64,000 nt of DNA from Paraglaciecola mesophila (GCF_009906955.1 NZ_CP047656.1:2813001-2877000), one strand, 5' to 3'; positions 37,439-46,874 are shown, numbered from the stretch's first letter. Translations and numbers: made by a program. Notes: generated by a model from the sequence alone, not told the origin.

Positions 37439-38332
37439 TTATTCCTGTTCCGCATCGGGTAAATCTAAAAACAAGGTCAGCAACTCGTCGTTTCGGCTGA
37501 CCGTAATTTGTAAGGATTGCGCTGCGCGCAACTCGCCCATAGCCTCAACGGCTTGCTGAGGGTCGGTTAAATTTAAACCATTTATATCTGTTATCACGTC
37601 ACCACTTAATAAGCCTGCCGCTTTAAAAAGTTCAGGCTTTTTACCAGGGCTTACGCGATAGCCTTGTAGCTCGCCATTCTCGCTGTGAGGTGCAACCGAA
37701 ATAAAATCAGTAAAGTTAGCAGGCTGCTGCTGAAGCATACGAGTGGCATCTATCACATCATCAGACAAGGTAATCACGTTATCTTGTGTAGGGCTGGGAG
37801 CCATTTCGGGCGCAGGACGACGGGAGGCGCGAGCTCGTTTTTTATTCGCTTCGTCAAAATCAATCCCATCTAGCATCAGTGTTTCGTTGATCACACCATT
37901 TCGAATAATCACTCGGTCGCGGAAAACTTCCCGTAGAGTCGCGTTGGTACCAATTATTTTATCCCCTAAACCATAGGTTTCTTGGCTCCCGCGGTTTTCA
38001 ATAATCGCTGCCCCCTGCGCCTCTACAGAACTAGCCACTACGCCTGTTAAAGTGAGATTCAATTTGGTCTCAGGCGCATCAGTAACCGTTTGCTCTGTAA
38101 CAGGAGCGGCTTGAAAATCTCCGAATAAATTCAGTCGCTTTACGGGCAGCAAATCAAGGTTGCTGTTACCGCCTGATGTGATAGGTGTGACGCTCGTAAC
38201 AGGCAATGCGCTTTGTGCTAACTCTCCCTGAGGCCATACACGCCATGTCAACTCGGCTAAATAAGCCAGCAAAAATATCACCAACAAAGCGACAACAAGA
38301 CGATTAATCTGCCCTTGATATTTAAGTAGCAA
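37439..38332 (-). CDS. gspC: GspC, inner-membrane connector with PDZ domain
   Basis: This 297-residue protein has one membrane helix (about 11-28), a homology region (about 72-165, with KLNLTLTGVVASS and YGLGDKI) that binds the secretin, and a C-terminal PDZ domain (about 205-295, GYRVSPGKKPELFKAAGLLSGDVI). The start is TTG at 38332, since no upstream ATG or GTG in frame is available. A TATAAT hexamer lies just upstream on the minus strand (38351-38356) without a good -35 box. It is the first gene of the gspC-N operon; the prepilin peptidase (gspO/pilD) is not in the window. Confidence 0.92.
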   Translation of the reverse strand: MLLKYQGQINRLVVALLVIFLLAYLAELTWRVWPQGELAQSALPVTSVTPITSGGNSNLDLLPVKRLNLFGDFQAAPVTEQTVTDAPETKLNLTLTGVVASSVEAQGAAIIENRGSQETYGLGDKIIGTNATLREVFRDRVIIRNGVINETLMLDGIDFDEANKKRARASRRPAPEMAPSPTQDNVITLSDDVIDATRMLQQQPANFTDFISVAPHSENGELQGYRVSPGKKPELFKAAGLLSGDVITDINGLNLTDPQQAVEAMGELRAAQSLQITVSRNDELLTLFLDLPDAEQE

Positions 38333-38437
38333 TAACCCAAAGTGATTGAAATTATAATTAGTGATAATTCTTGTCTCGCGGTTGAACCATACTGGAAAAA
38401 GGTGGTGCGCACTTCAAACGCCTATCATTCATTTTAT

Positions 38438-39133
38438 TTACCAAGGAATGTGCGTGCCTTTTTCATCCATAAAAGTGCCATTATCTGCTTTATTTAAACT
38501 ATTGATAAGGCCAATAATTTGTCTTACAGCTTCTTTTACTGTACTCGTTGCGTCTTGTCCACCCATGTCTGTTTGCACCCATCCAGGACTAATCGCACAA
38601 ATGACTTTCTCTGTCTCTTTTAACTGCAATGCCAAGCGCCGTGTAAACATATTTAGCGCCGCCTTACTCATGGCATAAGCGTCAAGGGGAGCTTGGGCAA
38701 ACTGATTTGTATGAGTAATCGACGCTACGCCTGACGACAATTGAATCACTTTCGCACTCGGGGCTAATGAGTCAAACAATGCCTGACACAGCAAACTAGG
38801 CGCTATACTGTTAACCATAAAATTATCAACAAATGCATCTTGCGTCCATTGGCCAAAAGGTTCATTCACGCTAACACCAGCATTGTTTATTAACACGTCT
38901 AGTGTGTAATTTCCCGACACATTAGCAGCTAATTGTGAAATTGACGCTTGCGAATGCAGATCTGCACATAAAATCCTTATTCTTGTGTCGTCTAGTGCTT
39001 TAAGCGCTAACAACGCCTGCTGACAAGCGCTTTGACGACAAACAGCAATCACTAAATCTCCTTGCGCAAAATACTGTTGGCAGAACCCTAGACCTAATCC
39101 ACGATTAGCACCTGTGACCAGCACGGTTTTCAT
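38438..39133 (-). CDS. Short-chain dehydrogenase/reductase (C-factor/CsgA-like)
   Basis: This 231-residue Rossmann enzyme has the NAD(P)-binding TGANRGLGLGF (7-17), NNAG (83-86), the Ser of QLSSG and the catalytic Tyr153/Lys157 in YAMSK. It resembles the small 'C-factor'-type SDRs found widely in gammaproteobacteria, with the typical ending DNGTFMDEKGTHIPW. The substrate is unknown. It precedes gspC on the same strand with about 105 bases between, and may be separate from the secretion operon. Confidence 0.88.
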   Translation of the reverse strand: MKTVLVTGANRGLGLGFCQQYFAQGDLVIAVCRQSACQQALLALKALDDTRIRILCADLHSQASISQLAANVSGNYTLDVLINNAGVSVNEPFGQWTQDAFVDNFMVNSIAPSLLCQALFDSLAPSAKVIQLSSGVASITHTNQFAQAPLDAYAMSKAALNMFTRRLALQLKETEKVICAISPGWVQTDMGGQDATSTVKEAVRQIIGLINSLNKADNGTFMDEKGTHIPW

Positions 39134-39278
39134 GGCTTAGATTTTCCTTTTGAGGCCTGTGGGAGTAACATACATCTCGTCATTATTATTTATTTTTAAG
39201 CAATGATAACGAGTCGACAACGGGGTCACAACTCTATTAAGCATTCGTTACGAAAATATTACATATCGGCCATTCTTT

Positions 39279-39695
39279 ATGCCAAACAAAATACAAGACA
39301 ATAAAAATACACTTACAGAACAAAGTGTTCGCCTAGATAAATGGCTTTGGGCTGCGCGTTTTTTTAAAACTCGCGCACTAGCCAGAGACGCCGTTATGTC
39401 TGGCAAAATCAGTTACAATGGGCAACGCTGTAAACCGAGTAAAACGGTAGAGCTCGGGGTTACGATAAAAGTTCCTCAAGGATACGACGTTAAAGAGATC
39501 ATCGTGTTAGAATTAGCCCAACATCGACGTTCAGCCCCTTTAGCGCAGCGGATGTTTGAAGAGACGCCAGAAAGCTTAGCGCTGCGCGAAAAAAATGGCG
39601 AAATGCGCAAATTGAGTGCTTTTCACAGTCCCAAACCTGACCAGCGCCCAGACAAAAAGCAACGTAGACAAATTATCCAACTTAAACACCAGTGA
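39279..39695 (+). CDS. hslR: Hsp15, ribosome-associated heat-shock protein
   Basis: This 138-residue S4-domain RNA-binding protein has VRLDKWLWAARFFKTRALARDAV (about 17-39), followed by a basic C-terminal tail (PDQRPDKKQRRQ). Hsp15 binds free 50S subunits carrying a nascent chain and helps recycle stalled ribosomes. It is followed at 32 bases by hslO, the same order as in E. coli. I could not find a convincing sigma-32 promoter in the 145-base upstream region. Confidence 0.94.
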   Translation: MPNKIQDNKNTLTEQSVRLDKWLWAARFFKTRALARDAVMSGKISYNGQRCKPSKTVELGVTIKVPQGYDVKEIIVLELAQHRRSAPLAQRMFEETPESLALREKNGEMRKLSAFHSPKPDQRPDKKQRRQIIQLKHQ

Positions 39696-39727
39696 TCAGC
39701 GTGTTGCTGATCCATTGAGAACTTACT

Positions 39728-40621
39728 ATGTCATTTGACCAACTTCACCGTTATCTTTTCAATAAAGCCCATGTGCGAGGCGAGCTCGTTCGACTGGAAA
39801 ATAGCTACCAATCCATTTTAGATTCTTATGCTTACCCGCCCGTTATACAAAAACTGCTCGGCGAATTGATGGCGGCAACATCACTTTTAACGGCGACATT
39901 AAAATTCGAAGGGGATATCGCTCTGCAGTTGCAAAGTGACGGACCAGTAAATTATGCCGTTATCAATGGTACGCATGATCAGCAATTACGCGGTGTCGCT
40001 CGCTGGGACGAATCATTGACAGAACTGCCTACTGACTTTAGCCAGTTATTTCAAAAAGGCGTGTTGGTTATTACCATTACCCCTACAGATGGTGAGCGCT
40101 ACCAAGGTATGGTGGCGTTAGACAAACCGACATTAGCTGAATGTATCGAAGGTTATTTTCAACAATCAGAGCAATTGGCAACCAAGGTGATCCTGCGTAC
40201 ACAGCAAACCAACACCAGCGCCAAAGCGTGCGGCATGTTTTTGCAGATTTTGCCCACCAGTAGCCAAGCCACAATTGCAGAAGATACTGGTTTTGACCAC
40301 TTGTCTAAATTGACCGAAACGATTAAAGATGAAGAGCTGTTCAACTTGCCTGCAGAAGATATTTTGTATCGCCTGTATCATCAAGAAGATGTTGAAGTTT
40401 ATGCCCCTGCAGACATCATATTTAAGTGCAGTTGTAGCCGAGAGCGTAGTGCAAATGCATTGGCGGCGGTAGAAAAAAGCGAGCTATTGAATATTGTTGC
40501 CACGGAAGGAGCAATTAAAATGAACTGTCAGTACTGCCATACAGAATACCGGTTCGATGAAATCGATGTGCATGCCATCCATGCTGGCACTTTTGCGATG
40601 GACACACAAAACGATCAGTAA
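39728..40621 (+). CDS. hslO: Hsp33, redox-regulated chaperone
   Basis: This 297-residue cytoplasmic holdase is activated by oxidation. The zinc-binding switch cysteines are clear: CSC at about 234-236 and CQYC at about 267-270. The N-terminal substrate domain includes the family pattern GELMAATSLLTATLKFEGDI. It is downstream of hslR, with its 3' end against envZ, and the two convergent genes share a stem-loop. Confidence 0.95.
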   Translation: MSFDQLHRYLFNKAHVRGELVRLENSYQSILDSYAYPPVIQKLLGELMAATSLLTATLKFEGDIALQLQSDGPVNYAVINGTHDQQLRGVARWDESLTELPTDFSQLFQKGVLVITITPTDGERYQGMVALDKPTLAECIEGYFQQSEQLATKVILRTQQTNTSAKACGMFLQILPTSSQATIAEDTGFDHLSKLTETIKDEELFNLPAEDILYRLYHQEDVEVYAPADIIFKCSCSRERSANALAAVEKSELLNIVATEGAIKMNCQYCHTEYRFDEIDVHAIHAGTFAMDTQNDQ

Positions 40622-40630
40622 TGTTTCACC

Positions 40631-40657
40631 ACTTGCCCTTGCGCGTTAAGGGCAAGT
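40631..40657. terminator. Stem-loop between convergent hslO and envZ
   Basis: ACTTGCCCTT (40631-40640) and AAGGGCAAGT (40648-40657) form a perfect ten-base-pair stem. The envZ stop codon (40646-40648) lies inside it. There is no T run on either strand, so it may be a weak terminator or a 3'-end protecting hairpin. Confidence 0.55.
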
Positions 40658-41950
40658 ATGAGGAATAAAGATACTCGCTATCAAACCACCTTCAGGGTGG
40701 TTTTTTAATGTCACTTCGCCGCTGTGCATATCGACAATTCGTTTAATAATCGCCAAGCCCAAGCCAGATCCCAAACTGCCTCGGGCTTTGTCACCTTGGG
40801 TAAAGGGCTTAAATAGGCCTTCAATTTGCGTATCGGGAATACCTGGGCCAAAGTCACGGATCGAGAAAAACAGAAGGTTACGCGCCTTGTCATAACCGGA
40901 ATGAATTTCGATATCTTCGCTCCCATACCGAAAGGCATTTTCAATCAAATTATCCAATACCCGTTTTAGCGCTATTCGGCGCATGCAAGCTGTTGGAATA
41001 GGCTTTAAGTGGAGGTGTATATTATGGTGTTCTTCTATATTACGTACTTGCACTGCATCGCGGATAAGGTCATTAACATCCACACTGACCATACTTTCTT
41101 GCTGATCTTGGCGCACATAGTTAATGAACTGATCGATAATTTCATTCATATCTTCAATGTCGTTCACTATGCCTTCTTTCAACCAGTCCTGTGCTTCAGG
41201 GAGCATTTCAGTCGCCAAGCGAATACGCGTCAACGGTGTACGTAAATCGTGGGATATACCTGCGGTTAACAGCGCTCTGTCATCTTCCAGTTGTTTAATG
41301 CCTTTGGCCATCTGGTTAAATGCTTGTGTCACCGCCATCAGTTCCGTTGAACCCTGGGCTTCTAACGGAGGGGGAATATTTCCGCGCCCAACGTCAATCG
41401 CAGCGTGCTGTAACGCTTGTAGTGGTTTGTTCAGCCTACGCACGAATATCCAACCACCTGCCACACTTAAAATTCCAATCACTAGCAAATAGATGGTCAG
41501 CGGAGAAATGTCAGATTCACCATGGCTTAACATGGGAATGGTCACCCACACACTGGGGTCTTGAGGCGGTTTAACCCAGACTAAATAAGGATTACCTTGA
41601 GTGATACGTACTTCTGACTCTCCACCCAGCTTTAAGCTCATTTGGCGAGACAGATAAGGGTAGTAAATCGCTTGTTCTACGCCTTCTGCTTGTGCCTGCT
41701 CATTACTTAGTAAACGCATGCCAGTTGCCGCAAAAAAGCGTTTATGCAATTCTGGATCTTTATGGTCAATTTCTTCAATAAAAACTAAATTGATTTGAGT
41801 GGCCAACAAGTTATTGATTTGCTGGTAACTGGGGCGAATAAAATAATAGGTCACGGACAAATACGATACCACTTGATTGATCAGTAACAACATACCAATT
41901 AGCAGTACCGTTTGTCCAAACGCACTTTTAGGAAGGAATCTCACGTTCAA
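40646..41950 (-). CDS. envZ: EnvZ, osmosensor histidine kinase
   Basis: This 434-residue kinase has two membrane helices (about 13-35 and 150-170) around a periplasmic domain, HAMP (about 172-222), the phospho-acceptor His234 in [10 protein letters not shown], the N box [10 protein letters not shown], and the G boxes DFGPGIP and GSGLGLAI. It phosphorylates OmpR and sets porin expression in response to osmolarity. The gene order ompR-envZ with 18 bases between supports the name. Its 3' end is embedded in a stem-loop shared with hslO. Confidence 0.93.
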   Translation of the reverse strand: MNVRFLPKSAFGQTVLLIGMLLLINQVVSYLSVTYYFIRPSYQQINNLLATQINLVFIEEIDHKDPELHKRFFAATGMRLLSNEQAQAEGVEQAIYYPYLSRQMSLKLGGESEVRITQGNPYLVWVKPPQDPSVWVTIPMLSHGESDISPLTIYLLVIGILSVAGGWIFVRRLNKPLQALQHAAIDVGRGNIPPPLEAQGSTELMAVTQAFNQMAKGIKQLEDDRALLTAGISHDLRTPLTRIRLATEMLPEAQDWLKEGIVNDIEDMNEIIDQFINYVRQDQQESMVSVDVNDLIRDAVQVRNIEEHHNIHLHLKPIPTACMRRIALKRVLDNLIENAFRYGSEDIEIHSGYDKARNLLFFSIRDFGPGIPDTQIEGLFKPFTQGDKARGSLGSGLGLAIIKRIVDMHSGEVTLKNHPEGGLIASIFIPHTCP

Positions 41951-41968
41951 TAAATACGCTAGGGTTAA

Positions 41969-42691
41969 CTAGGCTCCGCCACCGTCAGGTACGAACACAT
42001 AACCCAAGCCCCACACCGTTTGAATGTATCGCGGATTTGCAGGATCTTCTTCTAGCATACGGCGCAAACGTGATACTTGCACATCGATACTACGTTCAAG
42101 CGCACTGTAATCACGGCCACGTGCCAAGTTCATCAGCTTGTCCCGAGAAAGCGGCTCACGCGGGTGCGTTACCAGCGATTTAAGCACAGCGAATTCGCCA
42201 CTGGTTAATGTCATCGGCGTACCTTCGCTAGACATTTCCCGCGTACCCAAATTCAATTTAAATTTACCAAATTCTACTATCTGCTCTGCATGAGACGGTG
42301 CCCCTGGTGCTTCAACAACCTTACGGCGCAGTACTGCTTTTACCCGTGCCAATAACTCCCGAGGGTTAAATGGTTTAGGCAAATAATCATCAGCCCCCAT
42401 TTCAAGGCCAATGATACGGTCAACTTCATCGCCTTTGGCGGTGAGCATCACGATGGGAATTTCATTCTCTTTCTGACGCAGGCGACGACAAATAGACAAG
42501 CCGTCTTCTCCTGGTAACATTAAATCAAGTACCATTAAATGGAAGTTTTCACGCTCTAGCATGCGATCCATTTGTTCTGCGTTAGCAGCAGCACGTACCT
42601 GATAACCTTGCTCGACCAAATAACGTTCCAGCAAGCTACGTAAACGCATATCATCATCTACGACTAAAATTTTTGTGGTTTCTTGTCCCAT
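41969..42691 (-). CDS. ompR: OmpR, response regulator
   Basis: This 240-residue protein has a receiver domain (1-120, acceptor Asp56 in VLDLMLPGEDG, signature MGADDYLPKPFNPRELLARV) and a winged-helix DNA-binding domain (about 135-240) containing SRDKLMNLARGRDYSALERSIDVQVSRLRR, near identical in pattern to OmpR. It controls porin genes with EnvZ. The ribosome site AAAGGGATCC precedes its ATG. Confidence 0.95.
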   Translation of the reverse strand: MGQETTKILVVDDDMRLRSLLERYLVEQGYQVRAAANAEQMDRMLERENFHLMVLDLMLPGEDGLSICRRLRQKENEIPIVMLTAKGDEVDRIIGLEMGADDYLPKPFNPRELLARVKAVLRRKVVEAPGAPSHAEQIVEFGKFKLNLGTREMSSEGTPMTLTSGEFAVLKSLVTHPREPLSRDKLMNLARGRDYSALERSIDVQVSRLRRMLEEDPANPRYIQTVWGLGYVFVPDGGGA

Positions 42692-43070
42692 TATTGGATC
42701 CCTTTATCACAGTAACGCCACTATAAGGTAAAGCGCTGAAATTCCAAAGCATCCTCTGTGTTTAGCCTTCCTTGGTTTGTTACAAAGTTTGTCCCTAGAA
42801 CCCGTCATAGCGCAGCCGCAGCGGATGAGTTGTTACATTTGAAGCCTAAATTCAAGCCGTTAGTCAATTTGGACTGCATGTCCAAGCAAAACAATCTATA
42901 CCAGCTGCTAATATCAGGTAGACCTGTCCTACTGCCTCTAACAAGGCCATAATTGGCACTTTAGGCGGGTGAGCTTTTCTCATGGCCTCTCAACTAAATA
43001 CGAATAGCACTTGACCCAAACCAGCGCCTTGCATTTAAATGGTATTCAATTTTTCCATCAAGAAACTTAC
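42692..43070. other. Gene-free region between divergent ompR and prkB
   Basis: This holds about 380 bases. Only the weak ompR promoter and no convincing ORF or RNA gene are seen. A 64-codon plus-strand frame (42758-42952) has no ribosome site and an improbable composition. Confidence 0.5.
42720..42748 (-). promoter_or_regulatory. Possible ompR promoter
   Basis: Read on the minus strand, TTTGGA (42743-42748) and TATAGT (42720-42725) are 17 bases apart, about 29 bases before the ompR start. The -10 is good, the -35 weak. Confidence 0.35.
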
Positions 43071-43973
43071 ATGTCAGTAAAACACCCGATTATTGCAATC
43101 ACTGGTTCTTCTGGGGCCGGCACCACATCAACCACAAATGCGATCCGTCATATTTTTCGCAATTTGTCGGTTAATGCCGCGGTAGTCGCAGGCGATAGCT
43201 TTCACCGTTTTACCCGCCCAGAGATGGAAGTCGAAATCCGTAAAGCCCAAGAACAAGGGCGTCATATCAGCTATTTCGGGCCCAAAGCCAACGACTTTGT
43301 GATGTTAGAGCAACTGTTCAGTGAATACGCAGAAACAGGTCGTGGCAAACACCGCCATTACTTGCATTCTTTCGATGAAGCGGTGCCTTTTAATCAAATG
43401 CCAGGTACCTTCACGCCTTGGCAAGAATTACCAACCAACACAGATGTACTCTTTTATGAAGGGCTACACGGTGGTGTGGTTACCGAAGAAGCCGATGTTG
43501 CTACCCATGTAGACTTACTGGTTGGCATGGTACCCATTGTAAATTTAGAGTGGATCCAGAAAATAGTCCGTGACACCGCAGAGCGTGGGCATTCGCGTGA
43601 AGCCGTTATGAGCAGTATTGTGCGTAGTCTAGATGACTACTTTCAGTACATTACACCGCAGTTTTCTCGTACCCACGTCAATTTTCAGCGAGTGCCCACT
43701 GTCGATACCTCAAATCCATTTAGCGCGCGGGAGATACCCAGCCAAGATGAAAGCTTTGTAGTGGTGCGTTTTCGCCGAGAAATGAAAACGGTTAATTACC
43801 CCTATCTGCTGCAAATGATCGACGGGGCGTTTATGTCTCGTATCAATACCTTGGTGGTGCCCGGTGGTAAAATGGGATTAGCCATGGAGCTTATCCTCAC
43901 ACCTTTATTAGAAGAAATTCTTGATAAAAAGCGCCGAGCCGGTTTTCAGATGGATTGGGTTTCAGATAAATAA
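43071..43973 (+). CDS. prkB: PrkB-like phosphoribulokinase/uridine kinase family protein
   Basis: This encodes 300 residues from ATG 43071, preceded by an AAGAAAC ribosome site; an upstream in-frame reading to 43011 is unlikely. The P-loop GSSGAGTTSTT (12-22) is of the PRK/uridine kinase type, with a catalytic-Asp region AGDSFHRF and the PRK signature LFYEGLHGGVV. Most heterotrophic gammaproteobacteria carry this PrkB form without RuBisCO, and its true substrate is unsettled. No Calvin-cycle genes are nearby. The next gene, a peptidase, follows after 84 bases on the same strand. Confidence 0.88.
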   Translation: MSVKHPIIAITGSSGAGTTSTTNAIRHIFRNLSVNAAVVAGDSFHRFTRPEMEVEIRKAQEQGRHISYFGPKANDFVMLEQLFSEYAETGRGKHRHYLHSFDEAVPFNQMPGTFTPWQELPTNTDVLFYEGLHGGVVTEEADVATHVDLLVGMVPIVNLEWIQKIVRDTAERGHSREAVMSSIVRSLDDYFQYITPQFSRTHVNFQRVPTVDTSNPFSAREIPSQDESFVVVRFRREMKTVNYPYLLQMIDGAFMSRINTLVVPGGKMGLAMELILTPLLEEILDKKRRAGFQMDWVSDK

Positions 43974-44057
43974 TTTCAATTAGCGAACAACATGGTATAA
44001 CCCTGCTTTAGATTGTCACAGTTGCCCAAAGGGCCAAACAAAGTTAGGTCGTATGCC

Positions 44058-45131
44058 ATGCCCCATTCATATGCTCATGCAGATTTGCCATCCAGTTTTA
44101 TAGAGTTGCTCAGCAGTCTCATGCGCAGCCCCAGCGTTGTGGGCGCTGAACATTCATTTTTTCGCGTGCTGCAACGTGAACTAGAAGAGCGCGGAGCAAA
44201 AGTGACTTGGTATGAAGGGTTATTGGTCGCCCAAGGAAATGCGCCTGATAGCCTAATGTTTTCCGCACACATAGACCGTCACGGGTTAGTCTGTACCGGC
44301 CCGAACGAATTTCAATACGCCGCTTTTGTCGCGGGAGCACGTTCAGACTTATTAGGCAACTCAGTCAGCGAAAGCTTAATGCGAAAAATTGTTGATCGCT
44401 TCGACGGTGAGTCAGTATACGCCTATGAGCCTTGGTCTGGAGCGTATCGAGGAAGAGGGGAAATAAAAGGCGCCTATATTTGTGAAAACAGAAACAATTT
44501 GATTTTCGAGGTTGATGGCTTAGAACACGTGGTGGCGGGCACACCTGTCGCCTTCACTGATAAGTTGAATATCACCGAGCACGCATTGGTAGGTCAACTT
44601 GATAATATTTTAACCACCGCCGCATTGGTCCACCTGTTTGAAGAAGGGTTTCAAGGTACTGCTTTTTTCACCGCTCAAGAAGAGGCAGGCAAGAGTTGGC
44701 GCTATTTGTTGGAGTGGTTTAGGCGCTTTGGCGGCTCTACCAACCAACTGATCGTGGTAGACACAAGCCCTTACCCTGACCTACCAAGCGCAGCCCAAAA
44801 TAACCTTATTTTACGGCATAAAGACGCTAACGCTGTGTTCAACCCTAGGCTAACCGAGCGTTTGGTGGCTGAATGTCAGGCCCTTGGCTTGAGCTATCAA
44901 TTTAAAGATACTTATGTTGAAGCAATAAATGCCAAGCTCATCGCCAACGGTGACGCGTCACATTCACTGGGAGCCACAGAGTTAGGGCGAATCATCTCAG
45001 CCTCAAATGGCTTGGTGGATGGCACCACGCTGCAAGTCCCTTCATCGGGTTATCACACAATGCAAGAGTCGGCACCTGTGTCTTCTGTTGTTGCGTTTTT
45101 GCATATGCTGAGTCGCTTAGCAAAGAACTAG
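44058..45131 (+). CDS. M42-type zinc aminopeptidase family protein
   Basis: This encodes 357 residues from ATG 44058; a TTG at 44013 would add 15 residues. It has the dinuclear-zinc layout of the M42/M20 clan: the first ligand in SAHIDRHGLV, the bridging Asp in GQLDNILTTAALVHLFEEG, the catalytic Glu pair in TAQEEAGKSW and the Asp ligand in VVDTSPYPD, with a final His in SSGYHTMQE. The insertion that forms the tetrahedral cavity of M42 enzymes can be made out but is diverged. The substrate is unknown. Its place beside prkB may indicate a linked function; a hairpin follows. Confidence 0.8.
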   Translation: MPHSYAHADLPSSFIELLSSLMRSPSVVGAEHSFFRVLQRELEERGAKVTWYEGLLVAQGNAPDSLMFSAHIDRHGLVCTGPNEFQYAAFVAGARSDLLGNSVSESLMRKIVDRFDGESVYAYEPWSGAYRGRGEIKGAYICENRNNLIFEVDGLEHVVAGTPVAFTDKLNITEHALVGQLDNILTTAALVHLFEEGFQGTAFFTAQEEAGKSWRYLLEWFRRFGGSTNQLIVVDTSPYPDLPSAAQNNLILRHKDANAVFNPRLTERLVAECQALGLSYQFKDTYVEAINAKLIANGDASHSLGATELGRIISASNGLVDGTTLQVPSSGYHTMQESAPVSSVVAFLHMLSRLAKN

Positions 45132-45160
45132 CTTGACCAACCAATTGCTTACATGTGAAA

Positions 45161-45184
45161 AAGCCACGCACAATGGCGTGGCTT
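45161..45184. terminator. Hairpin after the M42-type peptidase gene
   Basis: AAGCCACGC (45161-45169) pairs perfectly with GCGTGGCTT (45176-45184) around a six-base loop, preceded by AAA. It lies between convergent genes; the plus-strand T tract is absent, the minus-strand one short. Confidence 0.7.
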
Positions 45185-45207
45185 CGCGATTTATACCAAG
45201 AACTGGC

Positions 45208-45429
45208 TTAGATTTTTTCTACTTTTTGATAACCTTCGTTGGTTAATTCGTTGTTTACACATTCAAGTAAAAACGCATTGAGGCTTTGACCATCAGTTCC
45301 GTCTTCTTCTGCAATATCATTACAATACTGCTTTAACTCAGCAATGAGTGCTGCATCGGCAACATCGCCTTCGTCAGCAACCGCACCAAACAATGTCAGT
45401 GATAACATCAATCCTAGTAAAAATTTCAT
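45208..45429 (-). CDS. Small exported acidic protein, unknown function
   Basis: This encodes 73 residues from ATG 45429, chosen because GGTGAGGAATTT precedes it; a longer frame to 45528 lacks a ribosome site. A signal peptide (MKFLLGLMLSLTLFGAVA) leaves a mature acidic protein of about 55 residues with two cysteines (36 and 57) that could form one disulfide, and an ending NEGYQKVEKI. I do not recognise a named family, though small secreted proteins of this type recur in Alteromonadales. It stands alone. Confidence 0.7.
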   Translation of the reverse strand: MKFLLGLMLSLTLFGAVADEGDVADAALIAELKQYCNDIAEEDGTDGQSLNAFLLECVNNELTNEGYQKVEKI

Positions 45430-45806
45430 AAATTCCTCACCAAAATAAGGATGCCTTACGGCGATATTAGAGCATATTCTTGCAGTGACAAATGGCTGCA
45501 ATCGGCAGATTTTTACGCCCAATTTCACATCTGGTCAAGATAAATTTAACGTCATTTTAAATATTTGTTTACCACCCTTTAAGGATGAAATTTAATTCAA
45601 CAATATCAACACGTTGCAGTTGTAAATCCACACCACCAACAGTGCCCATTAAGTCTCTATTTGGCGACATATAAATTTGCAATTTAGTACAATTTCATAC
45701 CAAGTGGTTGCCGTTACACTTTTTTGCATTTTGCCTACTAATATTGGCACATTTTATTATCCGATAACGGTATACTTAGCTCACCGTAGCAAATCTATGA
45801 CTTTCC
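45430..45806. other. Gene-free region upstream of the propeller-like gene
   Basis: About 377 AT-rich bases separate two divergent genes. A 29-codon frame at 45584-45673 has AAGG directly against its ATG, too close for a ribosome site. I see no clear promoter or RNA. Confidence 0.45.
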
Positions 45807-46763
45807 ATGCTGACCAAAAAATCCATCACCTATCTCGTTCTAGCAACAGCTGTCGTGTTCGTTGCGGTGCAAGGCTACCGCGTATGGTTGCTTAACAGTG
45901 TTAAATTCATCAGCTTTGATAGTCGCCTAAAAGAAATATCTGGTATCGAGTTTGATAAAAGACAGCGTTTGTGGGCAATAAATGACGGCGGTGACGAACC
46001 ACGTTTGTATCAGCTAGATGATACAGGCGACATCGTGCGCAGCATCAAGATCACGAATGCCAAAAACTCAGATTGGGAAGACATGACCCAAGACTACTTT
46101 GGTCACTTTTTTATTGGTGATTTTGGCAATAATGACAACGATCGAGAATGGTTAACTATCTATAAAATTGAAAACCCTATCGACATTAAAGGCGAAACTA
46201 CCACAGCTGAAATTATAAAGTTCACCTACCCCAAATTTAAAGCTATCAAGGGTGAGAAGCCACGTAAGAATGTCCATTATGATGTTGAAGCCTTTATTTA
46301 TTTTAAGCGCAATCTTTATCTGTTTACCAAAAATCGTTCTAGTCCGTTTGACGGTAAAACACGCCTGTATAAAATAGGTGATCACGCTGCAAATTTCGAT
46401 GCCGAATATATCAACGAGTTCTCGACGTGTACCATTATTAAAGAACTATGTTGGGTCACCTCTGCGGCACTTAGCCCGGATCGCACTAAGCTGGTATTAC
46501 TCGACTCAGAGCGTCTTTGGTTGTTTGAAAACTGGAAAGGTGACGACTTCTTTTCAGGTGACGCTTATCAAATTGACTTAGGGATCGTCACGCAAAAGGA
46601 AGCGGTAACCTTTGCTGCTGACAACAACACCATTATATTTACCGACGAAGTGTTTAATGGCATCGGTGGAAATGGTTACAGTATTCAGTTGGACAAAGCG
46701 AAAAAAATTCCCGTCAGAAAGCAGATAAAAAGACTAAGCAAAACAAAATCAACATCAGACTAA
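45807..46763 (+). CDS. Membrane-anchored or exported beta-propeller-like protein, unknown function
   Basis: This 318-residue protein has one N-terminal hydrophobic segment (about 7-26) that may be an uncleaved anchor, then a soluble domain with recurring strand motifs: EISGIEFDKRQRLWAINDGGD, NSDWEDMTQDYFGHFFIGDFGNN and YDVEAFIYFKRNLYLFTKN. The SGI, LWAINDGGD, DWEDM, IGDFGNN series matches a widespread uncharacterised propeller-type family, related loosely to esterase-like/WD-type domains. The acidic DGGD and GNND patterns could bind calcium (inference). No enzyme residues can be assigned. It stands alone before the spondin genes. Confidence 0.7.
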   Translation: MLTKKSITYLVLATAVVFVAVQGYRVWLLNSVKFISFDSRLKEISGIEFDKRQRLWAINDGGDEPRLYQLDDTGDIVRSIKITNAKNSDWEDMTQDYFGHFFIGDFGNNDNDREWLTIYKIENPIDIKGETTTAEIIKFTYPKFKAIKGEKPRKNVHYDVEAFIYFKRNLYLFTKNRSSPFDGKTRLYKIGDHAANFDAEYINEFSTCTIIKELCWVTSAALSPDRTKLVLLDSERLWLFENWKGDDFFSGDAYQIDLGIVTQKEAVTFAADNNTIIFTDEVFNGIGGNGYSIQLDKAKKIPVRKQIKRLSKTKSTSD

Positions 46764-46847
46764 TACCCCGATATTACTCACCAACTACGCTTGTTTAGTC
46801 TTGTGATAACACGAGAACACATTCGTTTTTTTTCTGTGATACTTTCG

Positions 46848-46874
46848 GGATAGTTTCCTCTCAGTATGGATAGT
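46848..46874 (+). promoter_or_regulatory. Direct repeats GGATAGT upstream of the spondin gene pair
   Basis: GGATAGT occurs at 46848-46854 and again at 46868-46874, exactly 20 bases apart, 33 bases before the first spondin gene. The spacing fits tandem response-regulator sites, but a binding role is inference. Confidence 0.35.

Noticed and set aside
42758..42952. 64-codon plus-strand ORF upstream of prkB
   Set aside because: It has no ribosome site, no family likeness and an unlikely composition.
43071..43973. Phosphoribulokinase as evidence of CO2 fixation
   Set aside because: No RuBisCO or other Calvin-cycle gene is present, and the short PrkB form is common in heterotrophs.
45584..45673. 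29-codon ORF upstream of the propeller-like gene
   Set aside because: AAGG directly abuts the ATG, leaving no spacing for a ribosome site, and the peptide is unremarkable.
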